Shown: piece after piece, positions 45,394-53,870 of the stretch | Position numbering within the stretch: the first letter of the stretch is position 1 | Layout: every line of letters begins with the position of its first letter | Assembly: GCF_007595705.1 (NCBI RefSeq) | Contig: NZ_NISY01000011.1 | Coordinates: 62,001 to 126,000 of the forward strand | Direction of reading: 5' to 3' | From: Streptomyces sp. SAJ15 | GTDB lineage: Bacteria; Actinomycetota; Actinomycetes; Streptomycetales; Streptomycetaceae | DNA: 64,000 nucleotides | Position numbers and translations under genes: made by a program | Notes under the pieces: model-generated | The model's input: only the letters and a program-made list of their open reading frames with translations | Told to the model about the DNA's origin: nothing | Database searches by the model: none

Positions 45394-46286
45394 CCCGCAC
45401 CCGGACCACCCGCACCCCGGCCCGCGACGGGGCCCGGGTCGCCGCCCGGCCCCCGGGGCGCGGACTGTTCGCGGCCCGCACCCCCGGTCTGCCGGAGCCG
45501 CCCTCCCCCGGCGACACGGTCGCCGAGGTGGACGGGGCGCGGGTACGGCTGGCGGAGCGCACCGTACTCGCCCAGGTCGATCTGCGGGTCACGGCGGGCG
45601 AGGTGCTGGCGCTGGTGGGGCCCAACGGGGCGGGCAAGTCGACGCTGTTGGCCGCGCTCGCCGCCGATCTGGCCGCGGAGAGCGGGACCGTGCGGATCGC
45701 GGGCCGGCCGGTGGACGACTGGTCGGCGCGCGAACTGGCGCTGCGGCGGGCGGTGCTGCCGCAGTCCGCGACCCTCTCCTTCCCGTTCACGGTGGAGGAG
45801 GTGGTGCGGATGGGGCGTGCGCCCTGGGCGGGCACGGCGGCCGAGGACGAGGACGACGAGGCGGTGCGTGCCGCGCTGGCCGCGGCCGAGGTGGCCGAGT
45901 TCGCCGGGCGGCCGTTCTCGGCCCTCTCCGGGGGTGAGCGGGCGCGGGTCGCACTCGCCCGGGTGCTGGCCCAACGCACCGGCCTGCTGCTGCTGGACGA
46001 GCCGACCGCCGCGCTCGACCTGCGCCATCAGGAGCTGGTGCTGCGGCTGTGTCGGGAGCGGGCGGCCGCCGGGGACGCGGTGGTGGTGGTGCTGCACGAT
46101 CTGGGGCTGGCCGCCGCCTACGCGGACCGGGTGGCGGTGTTGCACGAGGGTCGGGTGGCGGCCGACGGGCCGCCGGCCGAGGTCTTCGACGCAGAGTTGC
46201 TCAGCCGGGTCTACCGGCAGCCGATCGAGGTGTTGCGACACCCACGAACGGGCGCCCTGCTGGTTCTGCCACGCCGAGATGGCTAA
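45390..46286 (+). CDS. hmuV: HmuV, haem ABC transporter ATPase
   Basis: This 298-residue ATPase has Walker A GPNGAGKST near residue 77, Q-loop AVLPQSATLSFPFTVEEVV near 128, signature SALSGGERARVALARV near 178, Walker B LLLLDEPTAALD near 200, and the switch His in VVVLHDLGLAAAYADRV. A 45-residue Arg/Pro-rich extension precedes the domain. The start lies inside the hmuU stop (ATGA). It completes the hmuTUV operon that imports haem across the cytoplasmic membrane. Confidence 0.93.
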   Translation: MTRTRTTRTPARDGARVAARPPGRGLFAARTPGLPEPPSPGDTVAEVDGARVRLAERTVLAQVDLRVTAGEVLALVGPNGAGKSTLLAALAADLAAESGTVRIAGRPVDDWSARELALRRAVLPQSATLSFPFTVEEVVRMGRAPWAGTAAEDEDDEAVRAALAAAEVAEFAGRPFSALSGGERARVALARVLAQRTGLLLLDEPTAALDLRHQELVLRLCRERAAAGDAVVVVLHDLGLAAAYADRVAVLHEGRVAADGPPAEVFDAELLSRVYRQPIEVLRHPRTGALLVLPRRDG

Positions 46287-46332
46287 ATCTTTGCTGTTTA
46301 CGGACTTATTCATGAGACGAGAGGGGAACCAG

Positions 46333-46351
46333 GCAGGCAAGCCTCAGCTAA
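46333..46351 (+). promoter_or_regulatory. Degenerate iron-box-like sequence before efeO
   Basis: GCAGGCAAGCCTCAGCTAA agrees with the iron-box consensus at 12 of 19 positions, and a second related stretch TTAGGGCGGCCTTACCC follows at 46354-46370. The pair sits 37-75 nt upstream of efeO. Iron control is plausible but the match is weak. Confidence 0.4.
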
Positions 46352-46406
46352 GTTAGGGCGGCCTTACCCGAGCCGTCCGCTTTTTTGAGCCAGCCTGGAG
46401 CCCCGT

Positions 46407-47549
46407 ATGAGAGCCGTTCGCTCCTCCGCCGTCACCGCCCTCGCGGCGGCCGCCGCGCTCACCGCCGTCGCCGGATGTTCCGAGAAGTCCGACGCCAAGG
46501 GCTCGGACGCCATCCAGGTCAAGGCATCCGACGACGCCTGCGAGGTGTCGAGGACCAGCTTCCCGGCCGGCCAGGTCGCGCTCGCCGTGGAGAACAAGGG
46601 CTCCAAGGTCACCGAGGTCTACATCTACGCCCCCGGCGACCGGATCGTCACCGAGCGGGAGAACATCGGGCCGGGCACCAAGACCACCATCACCGCCGAG
46701 GTGAAGGCCGGCAGCTACGAGATCGCCTGCAAGCCCGGCATGAAGGGCGACGGCATCCGGCAGAAGGTCACGGTCACCGGCAAGGGCACCCCCGTCAAGC
46801 GGGACCCGCGGTTGGACGAGGCCGTGGCCGCGTACCGCGCCTACGTCCAGAAGCAGGCCGACGAGACCCTGCCGCTGGTCGAGAAGTTCGCCGCCGCGAT
46901 CGAGGACGGCGACGTCGAGGCCGCCAAGAAGGCGTACGCCCCGTCCCGCGTCGGCTGGGAGCGCACCGAGCCGGTCGCCGAGTCCTTCGGCGACATCGAC
47001 CCCAAGGTCGACCTGCGCGAGGACGGCGTGGACAAGGGCGCGAAGTGGACCGGCTGGCACCGGCTGGAGAAGTCCCTGTGGGTCGAGAAGAAGATCACCG
47101 CTGAGGACAAGAAGCTGGCCGAGCAGCTCGTCACCGACCTGAAGGACTGGCAGAAGCGGGTGGGCAAGGCCGAACTCACCCCCACCTCCATGGCCAACGG
47201 CGCCAAGGAACTGCTGGACGAGGTGCAGACCGGCAAGGTCACCGGCGAGGAGGAGCGCTACAGCCACACCGACCTGGTGGACATCCAGGCCAACGTGGAG
47301 GGCGCGGAGACCTCGTACTCCCTGCTGCGCAAGGTCGCCGGCGAGAGTGACCCGGAGCTGGTCGAGGAGCTCGACAAGCAGTTCGCCGCCGTCAAGAAGC
47401 ACCTCGACGGCTACCGCGAGGGCGACGGGTTCGTGGCCTACGACGACAAGATCAGCAAGGCGAAGCGCAAGCAGCTCTCGGACACCGTCAACGCGCTGGC
47501 CGAGCCGCTGTCCAAGCTCGCCGCCGCGGTCGTCAAGCCGGCGAAGTAG
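46407..47549 (+). CDS. efeO: EfeO, iron-uptake cupredoxin-M75 lipoprotein
   Basis: This 380-residue surface lipoprotein of the EfeUOB system has a lipobox VAGC at Cys24, a cupredoxin-like domain (residues ~40-125) and a C-terminal M75/imelysin domain. The M75 HxxE motif reads WHRLEKSLW near residue 217. EfeO is thought to bind ferric or ferrous iron and pass it to EfeB and EfeU. The ATG at 46407 has GGAG seven bases upstream. It is followed by efeB and efeU in the order O-B-U, downstream of the haem importer. Confidence 0.92.
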   Translation: MRAVRSSAVTALAAAAALTAVAGCSEKSDAKGSDAIQVKASDDACEVSRTSFPAGQVALAVENKGSKVTEVYIYAPGDRIVTERENIGPGTKTTITAEVKAGSYEIACKPGMKGDGIRQKVTVTGKGTPVKRDPRLDEAVAAYRAYVQKQADETLPLVEKFAAAIEDGDVEAAKKAYAPSRVGWERTEPVAESFGDIDPKVDLREDGVDKGAKWTGWHRLEKSLWVEKKITAEDKKLAEQLVTDLKDWQKRVGKAELTPTSMANGAKELLDEVQTGKVTGEEERYSHTDLVDIQANVEGAETSYSLLRKVAGESDPELVEELDKQFAAVKKHLDGYREGDGFVAYDDKISKAKRKQLSDTVNALAEPLSKLAAAVVKPAK

Positions 47550-47640
47550 CCCTCGGGCCCGCGCGGCGGTATGCCACTCCGCAGGGGTGGCACACCGCCC
47601 GGGCACCACATCCGTACCAACACCTCAAGGGGGGTCGGCC

Positions 47641-48930
47641 GTGTCCGAGTCTCAGGAACGCCAGGACAATCCGGAGCCGGAGCGCACGACGCCGTCGCGC
47701 CGGGCCCTGCTCGGCTGGGGCGGGGCCGGACTGGCGCTCGGCGCCGCCGCGGCGGGCGGCACGGCGGTCGCCCTGGCCGGCGACGGCGACCCGGCCACCC
47801 GGCCGGTGTCCGAGGCCGGGGCCGCGGTGCCCTTCCACGGCGCCCATCAGGCCGGCATCGCCACAGCCGTCCAGGACCGGCTGCACTTCGCCGCCTTCGA
47901 CGTCACCACCGACGACCGCGACGCGCTGATCTCCCTGCTGAAGGAGTGGACACGGGCGGCGGAGCGGATGACGCGGGGTCACCCGGTCGGCGAGGGAGCC
48001 GTCGGCGGGCTGGCGGAGGCCCCGCCGGACGACACCGGCGAGGCGCTGGGCCTCAAGCCCTCCCGACTCACCCTCACCATCGGCTTCGGTCCCACCCTCT
48101 TCACCGACCGCAAGGGCAAGGACCGCTTCGGCCTCAAGAAGCGGCGCCCCGAGGCCCTGGTGGAGCTGCCCGCCTTCCCCGGCGACAACCTCGACCCGGC
48201 CCGCAGCGGCGGCGACCTCTGCGTCCAGGCGTGCGCCGACGACCCGCAGGTCGCGGTGCACGCGATCCGCAACCTGGCCCGCATCGGCATGGGCAAGGTG
48301 GCGATCCGCTGGTCGCAGCTGGGCTTCGGCAAGACCTCCTCGACCACCCCGGAGGCCCAGACCCCGCGCAACATGATGGGGTTCAAGGACGGCACCCGGA
48401 ACATCGCGGGCACCGACGACGCCGCCCTCGCCCGGCACGTCTGGGTGTCGCCCAAGGACGGCCCGGACTGGATGGCCGGCGGCTCCTACCTGGTGGCGCG
48501 CCGCATCCGGATGCACATCGAGACCTGGGACCGCACCTCGCTCAAGGAGCAGGAGGACATCTTCGGGCGGGACAAGGCCGAGGGCGCCCCGGTGGGCCGG
48601 CGGCGCGAGCGCGACGAGCCCAACCTGAAGGCGATGCTGCCCGACGCGCACGTACGGCTGGCGCACCCGGACGTCAACGGCGGGGCGACGATCCTGCGCC
48701 GCGGCTACTCCTTCACCGACGGCACGGACGGGCTGGGCCGGCTGGACGCCGGGCTGTTCTTCCTCGCCTACCAGCGCGACGTGCGCGGCGGCTTCATCCC
48801 CGTGCAGACCAACCTGGCGCGCTCCGACGCGCTCAACGAGTACATCCAGCACGTGGGTTCGGCGCTGTTCGCCGTTCCGCCGGGCGTCCGGGACACGGAC
48901 GACTGGTGGGGCCGCGCGCTCTTCTCCTGA
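47641..48930 (+). CDS. efeB: EfeB, Tat-exported DyP-type haem peroxidase
   Basis: This 429-residue peroxidase is exported folded by the Tat route (SRRALLGWGGAGLALG near residue 20). DyP signatures are GFKDGTRN near residue 244 (distal Asp) and the proximal His region RRIRMHIETWDRT near 285, with FFLAYQRDVRGGFIP near the end. EfeB either oxidises ferrous iron for EfeU or, as reported for some homologues, frees iron from haem. Its place between a haem importer and EfeU makes both readings relevant. The GTG start follows AAGGGGGG. Confidence 0.92.
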   Translation: MSESQERQDNPEPERTTPSRRALLGWGGAGLALGAAAAGGTAVALAGDGDPATRPVSEAGAAVPFHGAHQAGIATAVQDRLHFAAFDVTTDDRDALISLLKEWTRAAERMTRGHPVGEGAVGGLAEAPPDDTGEALGLKPSRLTLTIGFGPTLFTDRKGKDRFGLKKRRPEALVELPAFPGDNLDPARSGGDLCVQACADDPQVAVHAIRNLARIGMGKVAIRWSQLGFGKTSSTTPEAQTPRNMMGFKDGTRNIAGTDDAALARHVWVSPKDGPDWMAGGSYLVARRIRMHIETWDRTSLKEQEDIFGRDKAEGAPVGRRRERDEPNLKAMLPDAHVRLAHPDVNGGATILRRGYSFTDGTDGLGRLDAGLFFLAYQRDVRGGFIPVQTNLARSDALNEYIQHVGSALFAVPPGVRDTDDWWGRALFS

Positions 48931-48950
48931 TCTCATCGAAGGGACCCGAC

Positions 48951-49934
48951 GTGTTCGCCAACTACCTGACCGGCCTGCGCGAGGGCCTGGAGGCGTCCCT
49001 GGTGGTCTGCATCCTGGTCGCGTACCTGGTCAAGACCGGCAACAGGGACAAGCTACTCCCCATCTGGATCGGCGTGGCCATCGCGGTCACCGTCAGCCTC
49101 GGCTTCGGCGCGGGCCTGGAGTTCGGCACCCAGGAGCTGACCTTCGAGGCCCAGGAGCTGATCGGCGGGGGCCTGTCCATCGTCGCCGTGGGCCTGGTGA
49201 CGTGGATGGTCTTCTGGATGCGGCGCACCGCCCGGCACCTCAAGGCGGAGCTGCACGGGAAGCTGGACGCGGCGCTGGCCGTGGGCACCGGCGCGCTGGT
49301 GGCCACCGCCTTCCTGGCGGTGGGCCGGGAGGGCATCGAGACCTCGCTGTTCGTGTGGCGCGCGGTGCACGCGGCGGGCGGCGGCACGGACCCGCTGGTC
49401 GGCGCCCTGCTGGGCATCGCCTCCGCGGTGGTCATGGGCTGGCTCTTCTACCGGGGCGCGCTGCGGATCAACCTGGCGAAGTTCTTCACCTGGACCGGTG
49501 GGGCGCTGGTGGTGGTGGCCGCCGGCGTGCTCGCCTACGGCTTCCACGATCTCCAGGAGGCGCGCTTCCTGCCGGGGCTGAACCACCGGGCGTTCGACAT
49601 CAGCGACACCGTCCCGCCGGACAGCTGGTACGGAACGCTGCTGAAGGGGACGTTCAACTTCCAGCCGAACCCGACCTGGTTGCAGGTCACGGTGTGGACG
49701 CTCTATCTGATCCCCACCCTGGCGCTCTTCCTCGCCCCCGGTAGGGTGGCGCCGAATCGAGCAGCGGCCACAGCAGCGCAGAAGGAGCCGGAGTCCCATG
49801 AGACGCAGGTCGCCCCGTCGGCGGCGGATGACTCTGGCAGCCGCGGCGGCACTGCTGACGCTGGCGCCGGCGCTGACCGGATGCATGACGGTGCACGGGG
49901 AGCGGGAGAACATCCCCTCGGTGGACAGGGCTGA
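48951..49934 (+). CDS. efeU: EfeU, high-affinity iron permease (FTR1/OFeT family)
   Basis: This 327-residue membrane permease has seven hydrophobic segments and both iron-site motifs: LREGLEASLV near residue 9 (REGLE) and VGREGIETSLF near 125 (REGIE). It starts with GTG 20 nt after efeB. Residues after about 275 form a hydrophilic, Gly/Ala/Asp-rich tail that overlaps the next gene by 137 nt in another frame. This is longer than I expect for EfeU, so the natural stop may have been lost. It would import the iron handled by EfeO and EfeB. Confidence 0.91.
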   Translation: MFANYLTGLREGLEASLVVCILVAYLVKTGNRDKLLPIWIGVAIAVTVSLGFGAGLEFGTQELTFEAQELIGGGLSIVAVGLVTWMVFWMRRTARHLKAELHGKLDAALAVGTGALVATAFLAVGREGIETSLFVWRAVHAAGGGTDPLVGALLGIASAVVMGWLFYRGALRINLAKFFTWTGGALVVVAAGVLAYGFHDLQEARFLPGLNHRAFDISDTVPPDSWYGTLLKGTFNFQPNPTWLQVTVWTLYLIPTLALFLAPGRVAPNRAAATAAQKEPESHETQVAPSAADDSGSRGGTADAGAGADRMHDGARGAGEHPLGGQG

Positions 49935-50805
49935 GGCGCCCAAGGCGCTCAAGAAGTTCACCGACACCTACAACAGGGCCTACCGCGAGCTCGACCCGGA
50001 GCTGATCCGCCGGGTCGAGACCGGCCCGCTGGCCCAGATCGGCGTCGCCGACCTGACCGCGCAGCGCGCCAACGACCGGGACGGCAAGGGCAATCCGGGC
50101 TTCGCGCCGCTGGAGCTGAGCGACGCCCGGTACCTCGTCCCCCGACAGGTCGGCTGGCCGAAGTTCTTCGTCGCCGACACCAGGAGCAACCGCGACCCGG
50201 CGGGCGTCAGCAACCGCTGGCTGCTGGTCTTCACCCGCGGTGGGGCGGACGAGCCGTGGCGGGTGGCGTATCTGTCGATCCTCGGCCAGGACGAGATGCC
50301 GCGGTTCGCGACCGACGAGGACGGCTGGGCGAAGCCGGTCCCGACCGGCGGCGGCTCGGGGCTCGCGGTCGCCCCGGGCGCGCTGAGCAAGGAGTACACC
50401 GACTATCTGATGACCGGTGAGGGCCGCGTCTTCGCGGACGGGCCCGCCACCTCGCGGATGCGGGCGGAGCGCAAGAAGCTGCTGCGTACGCCGAAGTTCT
50501 GGACCGAGTACATCGACACGCCGACGGAGGACTCCGGACTGGCGCCGGTGGCGCTGCGCACCAAGGACGGCGGGGCAGTGGTCTTCTTCGCCTCGCACCA
50601 CCGCCAGAAGCAGACCATGGCCAAGGGCTTCCGGCCCAACCCCGACCCGCAGATCAAGGCGCTGATGACCGGCGAGGCGAAGAAGTCGGTGACGCTGACC
50701 CGGGTCTTCGAGTCCACGGTGCGGGTCCCGGCCAAGGCCGGGACCGACCCCCGCGTGGTCTTCCTCAACCGCCTGGAACAGGTCACGGCAGCCAAGGGCG
50801 AGTAG
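49798..50805 (+). CDS. Conserved Streptomyces lipoprotein of unknown function
   Basis: This 335-residue secreted lipoprotein begins with a very basic n-region, a hydrophobic segment and lipobox LTGC at Cys29. The mature sequence includes ALKKFTDTYNRAYRELDPELI, WPKFFVADTRSNRD and WRVAYLSILGQDEMPRF. No domain is recognised. The ATG at 49798 has AAGGAG and GGAG upstream. It overlaps the end of efeU by 137 nt, so it is probably cotranscribed, but a link to iron is unproven. Confidence 0.78.
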   Translation: MRRRSPRRRRMTLAAAAALLTLAPALTGCMTVHGERENIPSVDRAEAPKALKKFTDTYNRAYRELDPELIRRVETGPLAQIGVADLTAQRANDRDGKGNPGFAPLELSDARYLVPRQVGWPKFFVADTRSNRDPAGVSNRWLLVFTRGGADEPWRVAYLSILGQDEMPRFATDEDGWAKPVPTGGGSGLAVAPGALSKEYTDYLMTGEGRVFADGPATSRMRAERKKLLRTPKFWTEYIDTPTEDSGLAPVALRTKDGGAVVFFASHHRQKQTMAKGFRPNPDPQIKALMTGEAKKSVTLTRVFESTVRVPAKAGTDPRVVFLNRLEQVTAAKGE

Positions 50806-51008
50806 CCGACCTCATAACCCCCCACGGCACCTCCCGAGCCCTGCTCGGGGGCCCGCCCCGAAGGGGCGCGGGGAACTGCGCGACAAGCCACAACCAACCC
50901 GCAGCCGACCGACAACCCCCCACGGCACCCCCACATCGCGGCGCGTACCCCGAGGCACCAGGGCCCCACCGCAGAGCGCCAGGGCGCCAGGGCACCAGCC
51001 CGAAACGG
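50806..51008. repeat. Intergenic region with Streptomyces repeat and hairpin
   Basis: No gene is present. CCCGAG (50833-50838) pairs with CTCGGG (50844-50849) as a small hairpin. GAAGGGGCGCGGGGAACTGC (from about 50870) is the dispersed intergenic repeat also seen inverted near 13150-13195. AACCCCCCACGGCACC occurs at 50816-50831 and again at 50914-50929. Confidence 0.6.
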
Positions 51009-51749
51009 CTAGCGCCCCATCGGCCACGCCGCCGTACCGTGCTGTTCCTGCCGGTCGCCCGCGTACTGCGCGCACGCGTCGGTGAGCGCCTCCAGCAGGG
51101 TCAGCGGGTCGGGAAGCGGCCGCTCGGGGCCGAGCAGCCAGGCCACGTGCCCCTCGCCCGGCAGTCGGGCGGGCGGCATCAGCACATAGCTGCCCCGGCA
51201 GTGCCAGCGCAGCAGCGGGTGCTCGTCCATCGTCTCGGGGTGGCAGTCCAGCTCGCAGGGCCACCACTCGTCCTCGTCCTCGGGGGTGCCGCGGGTGGCG
51301 GTGAAGAAGAGCATCCGGCTTTCGTGGAGATCCGCGCTGGTGGTGGCCACCGGGCCCACCTCGACGCCCGCCTCGCCGAGCCGCTCCAGGGCCTGCCGCC
51401 CGGCGTCCGCGGGGACGTCCAGCACGTCGTGGGTGATGCCGGTGGCGGTGATGAAGTTGGCCTCCGGCTGGTTGTTCAGCCACTGGCCGACCTTCTCGGC
51501 GTCCGTGGTGGCCTGTGTCTGCCAGGCGAAGGAGATGGGATGTCGGGCCGGGGTGGGACAGCCGATGCGGTCACACGAACAGCCGTAGCCGTCCGGATGG
51601 GCGGCCGGAGCGAGGGGGAAACCGGCTGCGGCAGCGGCCAGCAGCAGGTCCGCGCGGGCGCCCGCCGCGCCCGCGCCCGGGCCGGAATCGCCGCCGGCTC
51701 CGCCCCTCGGTCGGCGCAGCCACTGGGAGAACCTGCCCTTGCGTTCCAT
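51009..51749 (-). CDS. Bifunctional DNA primase/polymerase (prim-pol)-like protein
   Basis: This 246-residue soluble protein resembles the N-terminal prim-pol domain seen in many stand-alone Streptomyces proteins. It has an early LLLAAAAAGFPLAPAAHPDG, a zinc-like CSCDRIGCPTPARHP near residue 57 and NFITATG near 97, then LRWHCRGSYVLMPPAR near 182. Classical prim-pol Asp residues are not obvious, so catalysis is doubtful and a regulatory or degenerate role is possible. The ATG has GAGG nearby. It is divergent from the GDPD gene. Confidence 0.72.
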   Translation of the reverse strand: MERKGRFSQWLRRPRGGAGGDSGPGAGAAGARADLLLAAAAAGFPLAPAAHPDGYGCSCDRIGCPTPARHPISFAWQTQATTDAEKVGQWLNNQPEANFITATGITHDVLDVPADAGRQALERLGEAGVEVGPVATTSADLHESRMLFFTATRGTPEDEDEWWPCELDCHPETMDEHPLLRWHCRGSYVLMPPARLPGEGHVAWLLGPERPLPDPLTLLEALTDACAQYAGDRQEQHGTAAWPMGR

Positions 51750-51915
51750 CTATCGCCTCGCTTAACGGCTCGCTCTACGGCGCATCGCCAACCACCCGGT
51801 TACCCGATCAATGCTGCCACCATCCTGCTCCCGAGGTGGCCGGTGTCCGCATCCGGGGTGGCCGAGACACTTCTCTTCCGGGCGCCATTACCGGGCATAA
51901 CCGAATTCTCACGCC

Positions 51916-51929
51916 TAGCGTTTCTTTTA
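51916..51929 (+). promoter_or_regulatory. Candidate leaderless promoter of the GDPD gene
   Basis: TAGCGT at 51916-51921 matches a -10 element and ends seven bases before the ATG at 51929. There is no ribosome site, and the stretch before the start is unusually T-rich (TTTCTTTT). Confidence 0.4.
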
Positions 51930-52846
51930 TGGTCGCAAGATCTCTGCTCGCGGGCGCCGTCATGCTGGCACTCTCGCTGCCGATCATCGGGCCGGCCGCC
52001 CCGATCCAGCGAGAACGGCAGCGTGGACGGCAACTGGAGGTCGAGCGGGCGCACGACCACCGGGCCCGGCGCGCACCCGGCCACAGCTCCCGCTCGCTGC
52101 CCGCGCTCCCGCGCATCACCTACACCGCGCACCGGGGTGGCGCGCTGGAGGTGCCGGAGAACAGCATGGCCGGCCTGACCACCGCCTTCGTGCGCGGCGA
52201 GGCCCAGGTGCTGGACTTCGACAGCCGGGTGCTGCGGGACGGGACACCGGTGGTGATGCATGACGCGACCCTGGACCGCACCACCTTCCAGAGCGGCCCG
52301 GTGAACCGGTTGACCCTCCCCCAGTGGCGACGCGTGATACTGCGCCCGGACCCGTCCCTGCCGAGCGACTGGGCGCCCGAGGCGCCGCCGACGGTGGCCG
52401 AGGTGCTGGACCGGTTCGGCGGCCGTAGGCGGCTGATGATCGAGGCCAAGGACCCGGTCGGGCTGCCCCGCCTCGCGGAGCTGGTGAAGGAGCGCCGGCT
52501 GACCCGCTCGGTCTTCGTCAACACCAACTCGCCGGAGGTGGCGCGCGAGGCCGCCGGGCTGGGGCTGATGGCGCAGCTGTGGCGCTCGGCCGCGCAGCTG
52601 CGCGAGGACGACCCGGCGGCCTGGCGGGGCTTCGTCGAACTGCTGGACGTGGACCACCGGGCCCGGGAGCGGGACCTGCGCCGGGCGCTGCGCTCGGGCA
52701 TCCCGCGGGTGTGGGCGCACACGGTGAACACCCCGGCGGCACGCGACCGGATGCTGGCGCTGGGCTGCGACGGCATCATCACGGACGCCCCGGGGCTGCT
52801 GACGCACACCCCGGTGGCCGCCCGCTACCGGACTACCGGGGGGTGA
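51929..52846 (+). CDS. Secreted glycerophosphodiester phosphodiesterase (GDPD) family protein
   Basis: This 305-residue protein has an N-terminal hydrophobic signal (residues ~4-25) and a GDPD TIM barrel. Catalytic and metal motifs are TAHRGGALEVPENSMAGL near 68-85, VVMHDATLDRTT near 107, the metal Glu in RLMIEAKD near 172, and the closing DGIITDAPGLL near 280. It should release glycerol-3-phosphate from deacylated phospholipids outside the membrane. It converges with the TetR gene, overlapping it by 14 bp at the stop codons. Confidence 0.88.
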   Translation: MVARSLLAGAVMLALSLPIIGPAAPIQRERQRGRQLEVERAHDHRARRAPGHSSRSLPALPRITYTAHRGGALEVPENSMAGLTTAFVRGEAQVLDFDSRVLRDGTPVVMHDATLDRTTFQSGPVNRLTLPQWRRVILRPDPSLPSDWAPEAPPTVAEVLDRFGGRRRLMIEAKDPVGLPRLAELVKERRLTRSVFVNTNSPEVAREAAGLGLMAQLWRSAAQLREDDPAAWRGFVELLDVDHRARERDLRRALRSGIPRVWAHTVNTPAARDRMLALGCDGIITDAPGLLTHTPVAARYRTTGG

Positions 52847-53444
52847 TGCCGCGCAGCGCCAGCTCCACCACCGCGTCGGCGTACGCGTGGGTCATCGGGC
52901 GGGTGCGCAGCAGCCAGCGGTGGGCCAGCGGGCCGACCAGCAGCTCCAGGGCGATCCGGGGGTCGAACGAGGGCTCCGCCTGTCCGGCCTCCTGGGCGGC
53001 GCGCAGCCGCTTCACATAGAGCTGGAGCTGCGGCTCCAGGATCCGCTCCACGAACTGGACGGCCAGCTCGGCGTTGATCACGCCCTCGGCGGCCAGCGCG
53101 CGGGAGGCCCGCTCGTAGCGGGGGTCGCTCATCTCGTCGACGGTGGCCCGCAGGACCATCTTGAGGTCCGCTTCCAGGTCCCCGGTGTCGGGGATCTCGT
53201 AGCTGACGTCCGGGCCGCCCGCGGCCTCCTCGGTGAGCGCGACGAAGGCGTCGAGGAGCACGGCGGCCTTCGAGGGCCACCAGCGGTAGATGGTCTGCTT
53301 GCCGACGCCCGCGCGGGCGGCGATCGCCTCGATGGTGAGCTTCGGGTAGCCGACCTCGCCGACGAGTTCGAGGGAGGCGTCGAGGATCGCGCGCCGGGAG
53401 CGTTCGCTGCGACGGCTGGCGTCGGGGGCTGTCTTGTTGGCCAT
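52833..53444 (-). CDS. TetR-family transcriptional regulator
   Basis: This 203-residue regulator has its TetR helix-turn-helix at residues ~15-60 (AILDASLELVGEVGYPKLT and AARAGVGKQTIYRWW), followed by a C-terminal ligand domain of the TetR_C_11/16-like type. The ATG at 53444 is preceded by TACATT six bases away, suggesting a leaderless message; an upstream start at 53489 would extend the protein across its own operator. A 37-bp perfect palindrome begins 24 bp upstream, the natural site for autoregulation and for control of the divergent small gene. The ligand is unknown. Confidence 0.88.
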   Translation of the reverse strand: MANKTAPDASRRSERSRRAILDASLELVGEVGYPKLTIEAIAARAGVGKQTIYRWWPSKAAVLLDAFVALTEEAAGGPDVSYEIPDTGDLEADLKMVLRATVDEMSDPRYERASRALAAEGVINAELAVQFVERILEPQLQLYVKRLRAAQEAGQAEPSFDPRIALELLVGPLAHRWLLRTRPMTHAYADAVVELALRGITPR

Positions 53445-53467
53445 GGGTTCAATGTACCAAGCACGAG

Positions 53468-53504
53468 GCGAGACGTATCGTCTTGACAAGACGATACGTC
53501 TCGC
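53468..53504. promoter_or_regulatory. 37-bp perfect palindrome, TetR operator candidate
   Basis: Eighteen bases (53468-53485, core GACGTATCGTCTTG) are exactly complementary to 53487-53504 around the central A53486. The centre contains TTGACA (53483-53488) on plus and TTGTCA on minus, so the operator covers -35-like elements in both directions. Confidence 0.8.
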
Positions 53505-53531
53505 TTCACACTCGTCTCGTCGGACGTCGCA

Positions 53532-53544
53532 AGACGGACCGTCT
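53532..53544. promoter_or_regulatory. Second palindromic site AGACGGACCGTCT
   Basis: This 13-bp perfect palindrome shares the AGACG...CGTCT ends of the main operator and lies 36 nt before the small plus-strand gene. It may be a lower-affinity site for the same TetR. Confidence 0.45.
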
Positions 53545-53580
53545 CATGTGATGACGCACGACCCCGAGGAGATGAGCGGT

Positions 53581-53772
53581 ATGAGCAAGGGCAAAGGAAG
53601 CGCGATGCTCGGCGTCGGCGGACCCCGCGCCAACGTCCCCCGTTCGGCGATGCGCGGCGGCCGCCGCGACAGCGTGGGCGGACGGGGCGGCATGGACCCC
53701 CTGGCGCAGAAAAGGGAGCTGCTGCGCAAGCTTCAACAAGGCCGGGACGGGGGATCTTTGAGGGAAAGTTAG
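53581..53772 (+). CDS. Small Gly/Arg-rich protein (DUF6243-like)
   Basis: This 63-residue protein contains SAMLGVGGPRANVPRSAMRGG and ends with LAQKRELLRKLQQ, a short amphipathic helix. The pattern resembles small Streptomyces proteins annotated as DUF6243, from memory. The ATG at 53581 has GAGGAG nine bases upstream. It is divergent from TetR and lies downstream of two palindromes, so it is a probable target of that regulator. The function is unknown. Confidence 0.68.
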   Translation: MSKGKGSAMLGVGGPRANVPRSAMRGGRRDSVGGRGGMDPLAQKRELLRKLQQGRDGGSLRES

Positions 53773-53819
53773 ACCACCCGTACGGTCCATGCGTAGCGGG
53801 GCGCGAGGGTGGACGATCT

Positions 53820-53847
53820 GAGCGCGCACGCAGCCACGTGCGCGCTC
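53820..53847. terminator. 11-bp hairpin in the leader of the DDAH gene
   Basis: GAGCGCGCACG (53820-53830) pairs with CGTGCGCGCTC (53837-53847) around a six-base loop. It is 48 nt past the small gene stop and ends 23 nt before the DDAH start, so it may terminate the former or shape the leader of the latter. Confidence 0.5.
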
Positions 53848-53870
53848 GACACCCTCGTGAGGAGCCTCCC

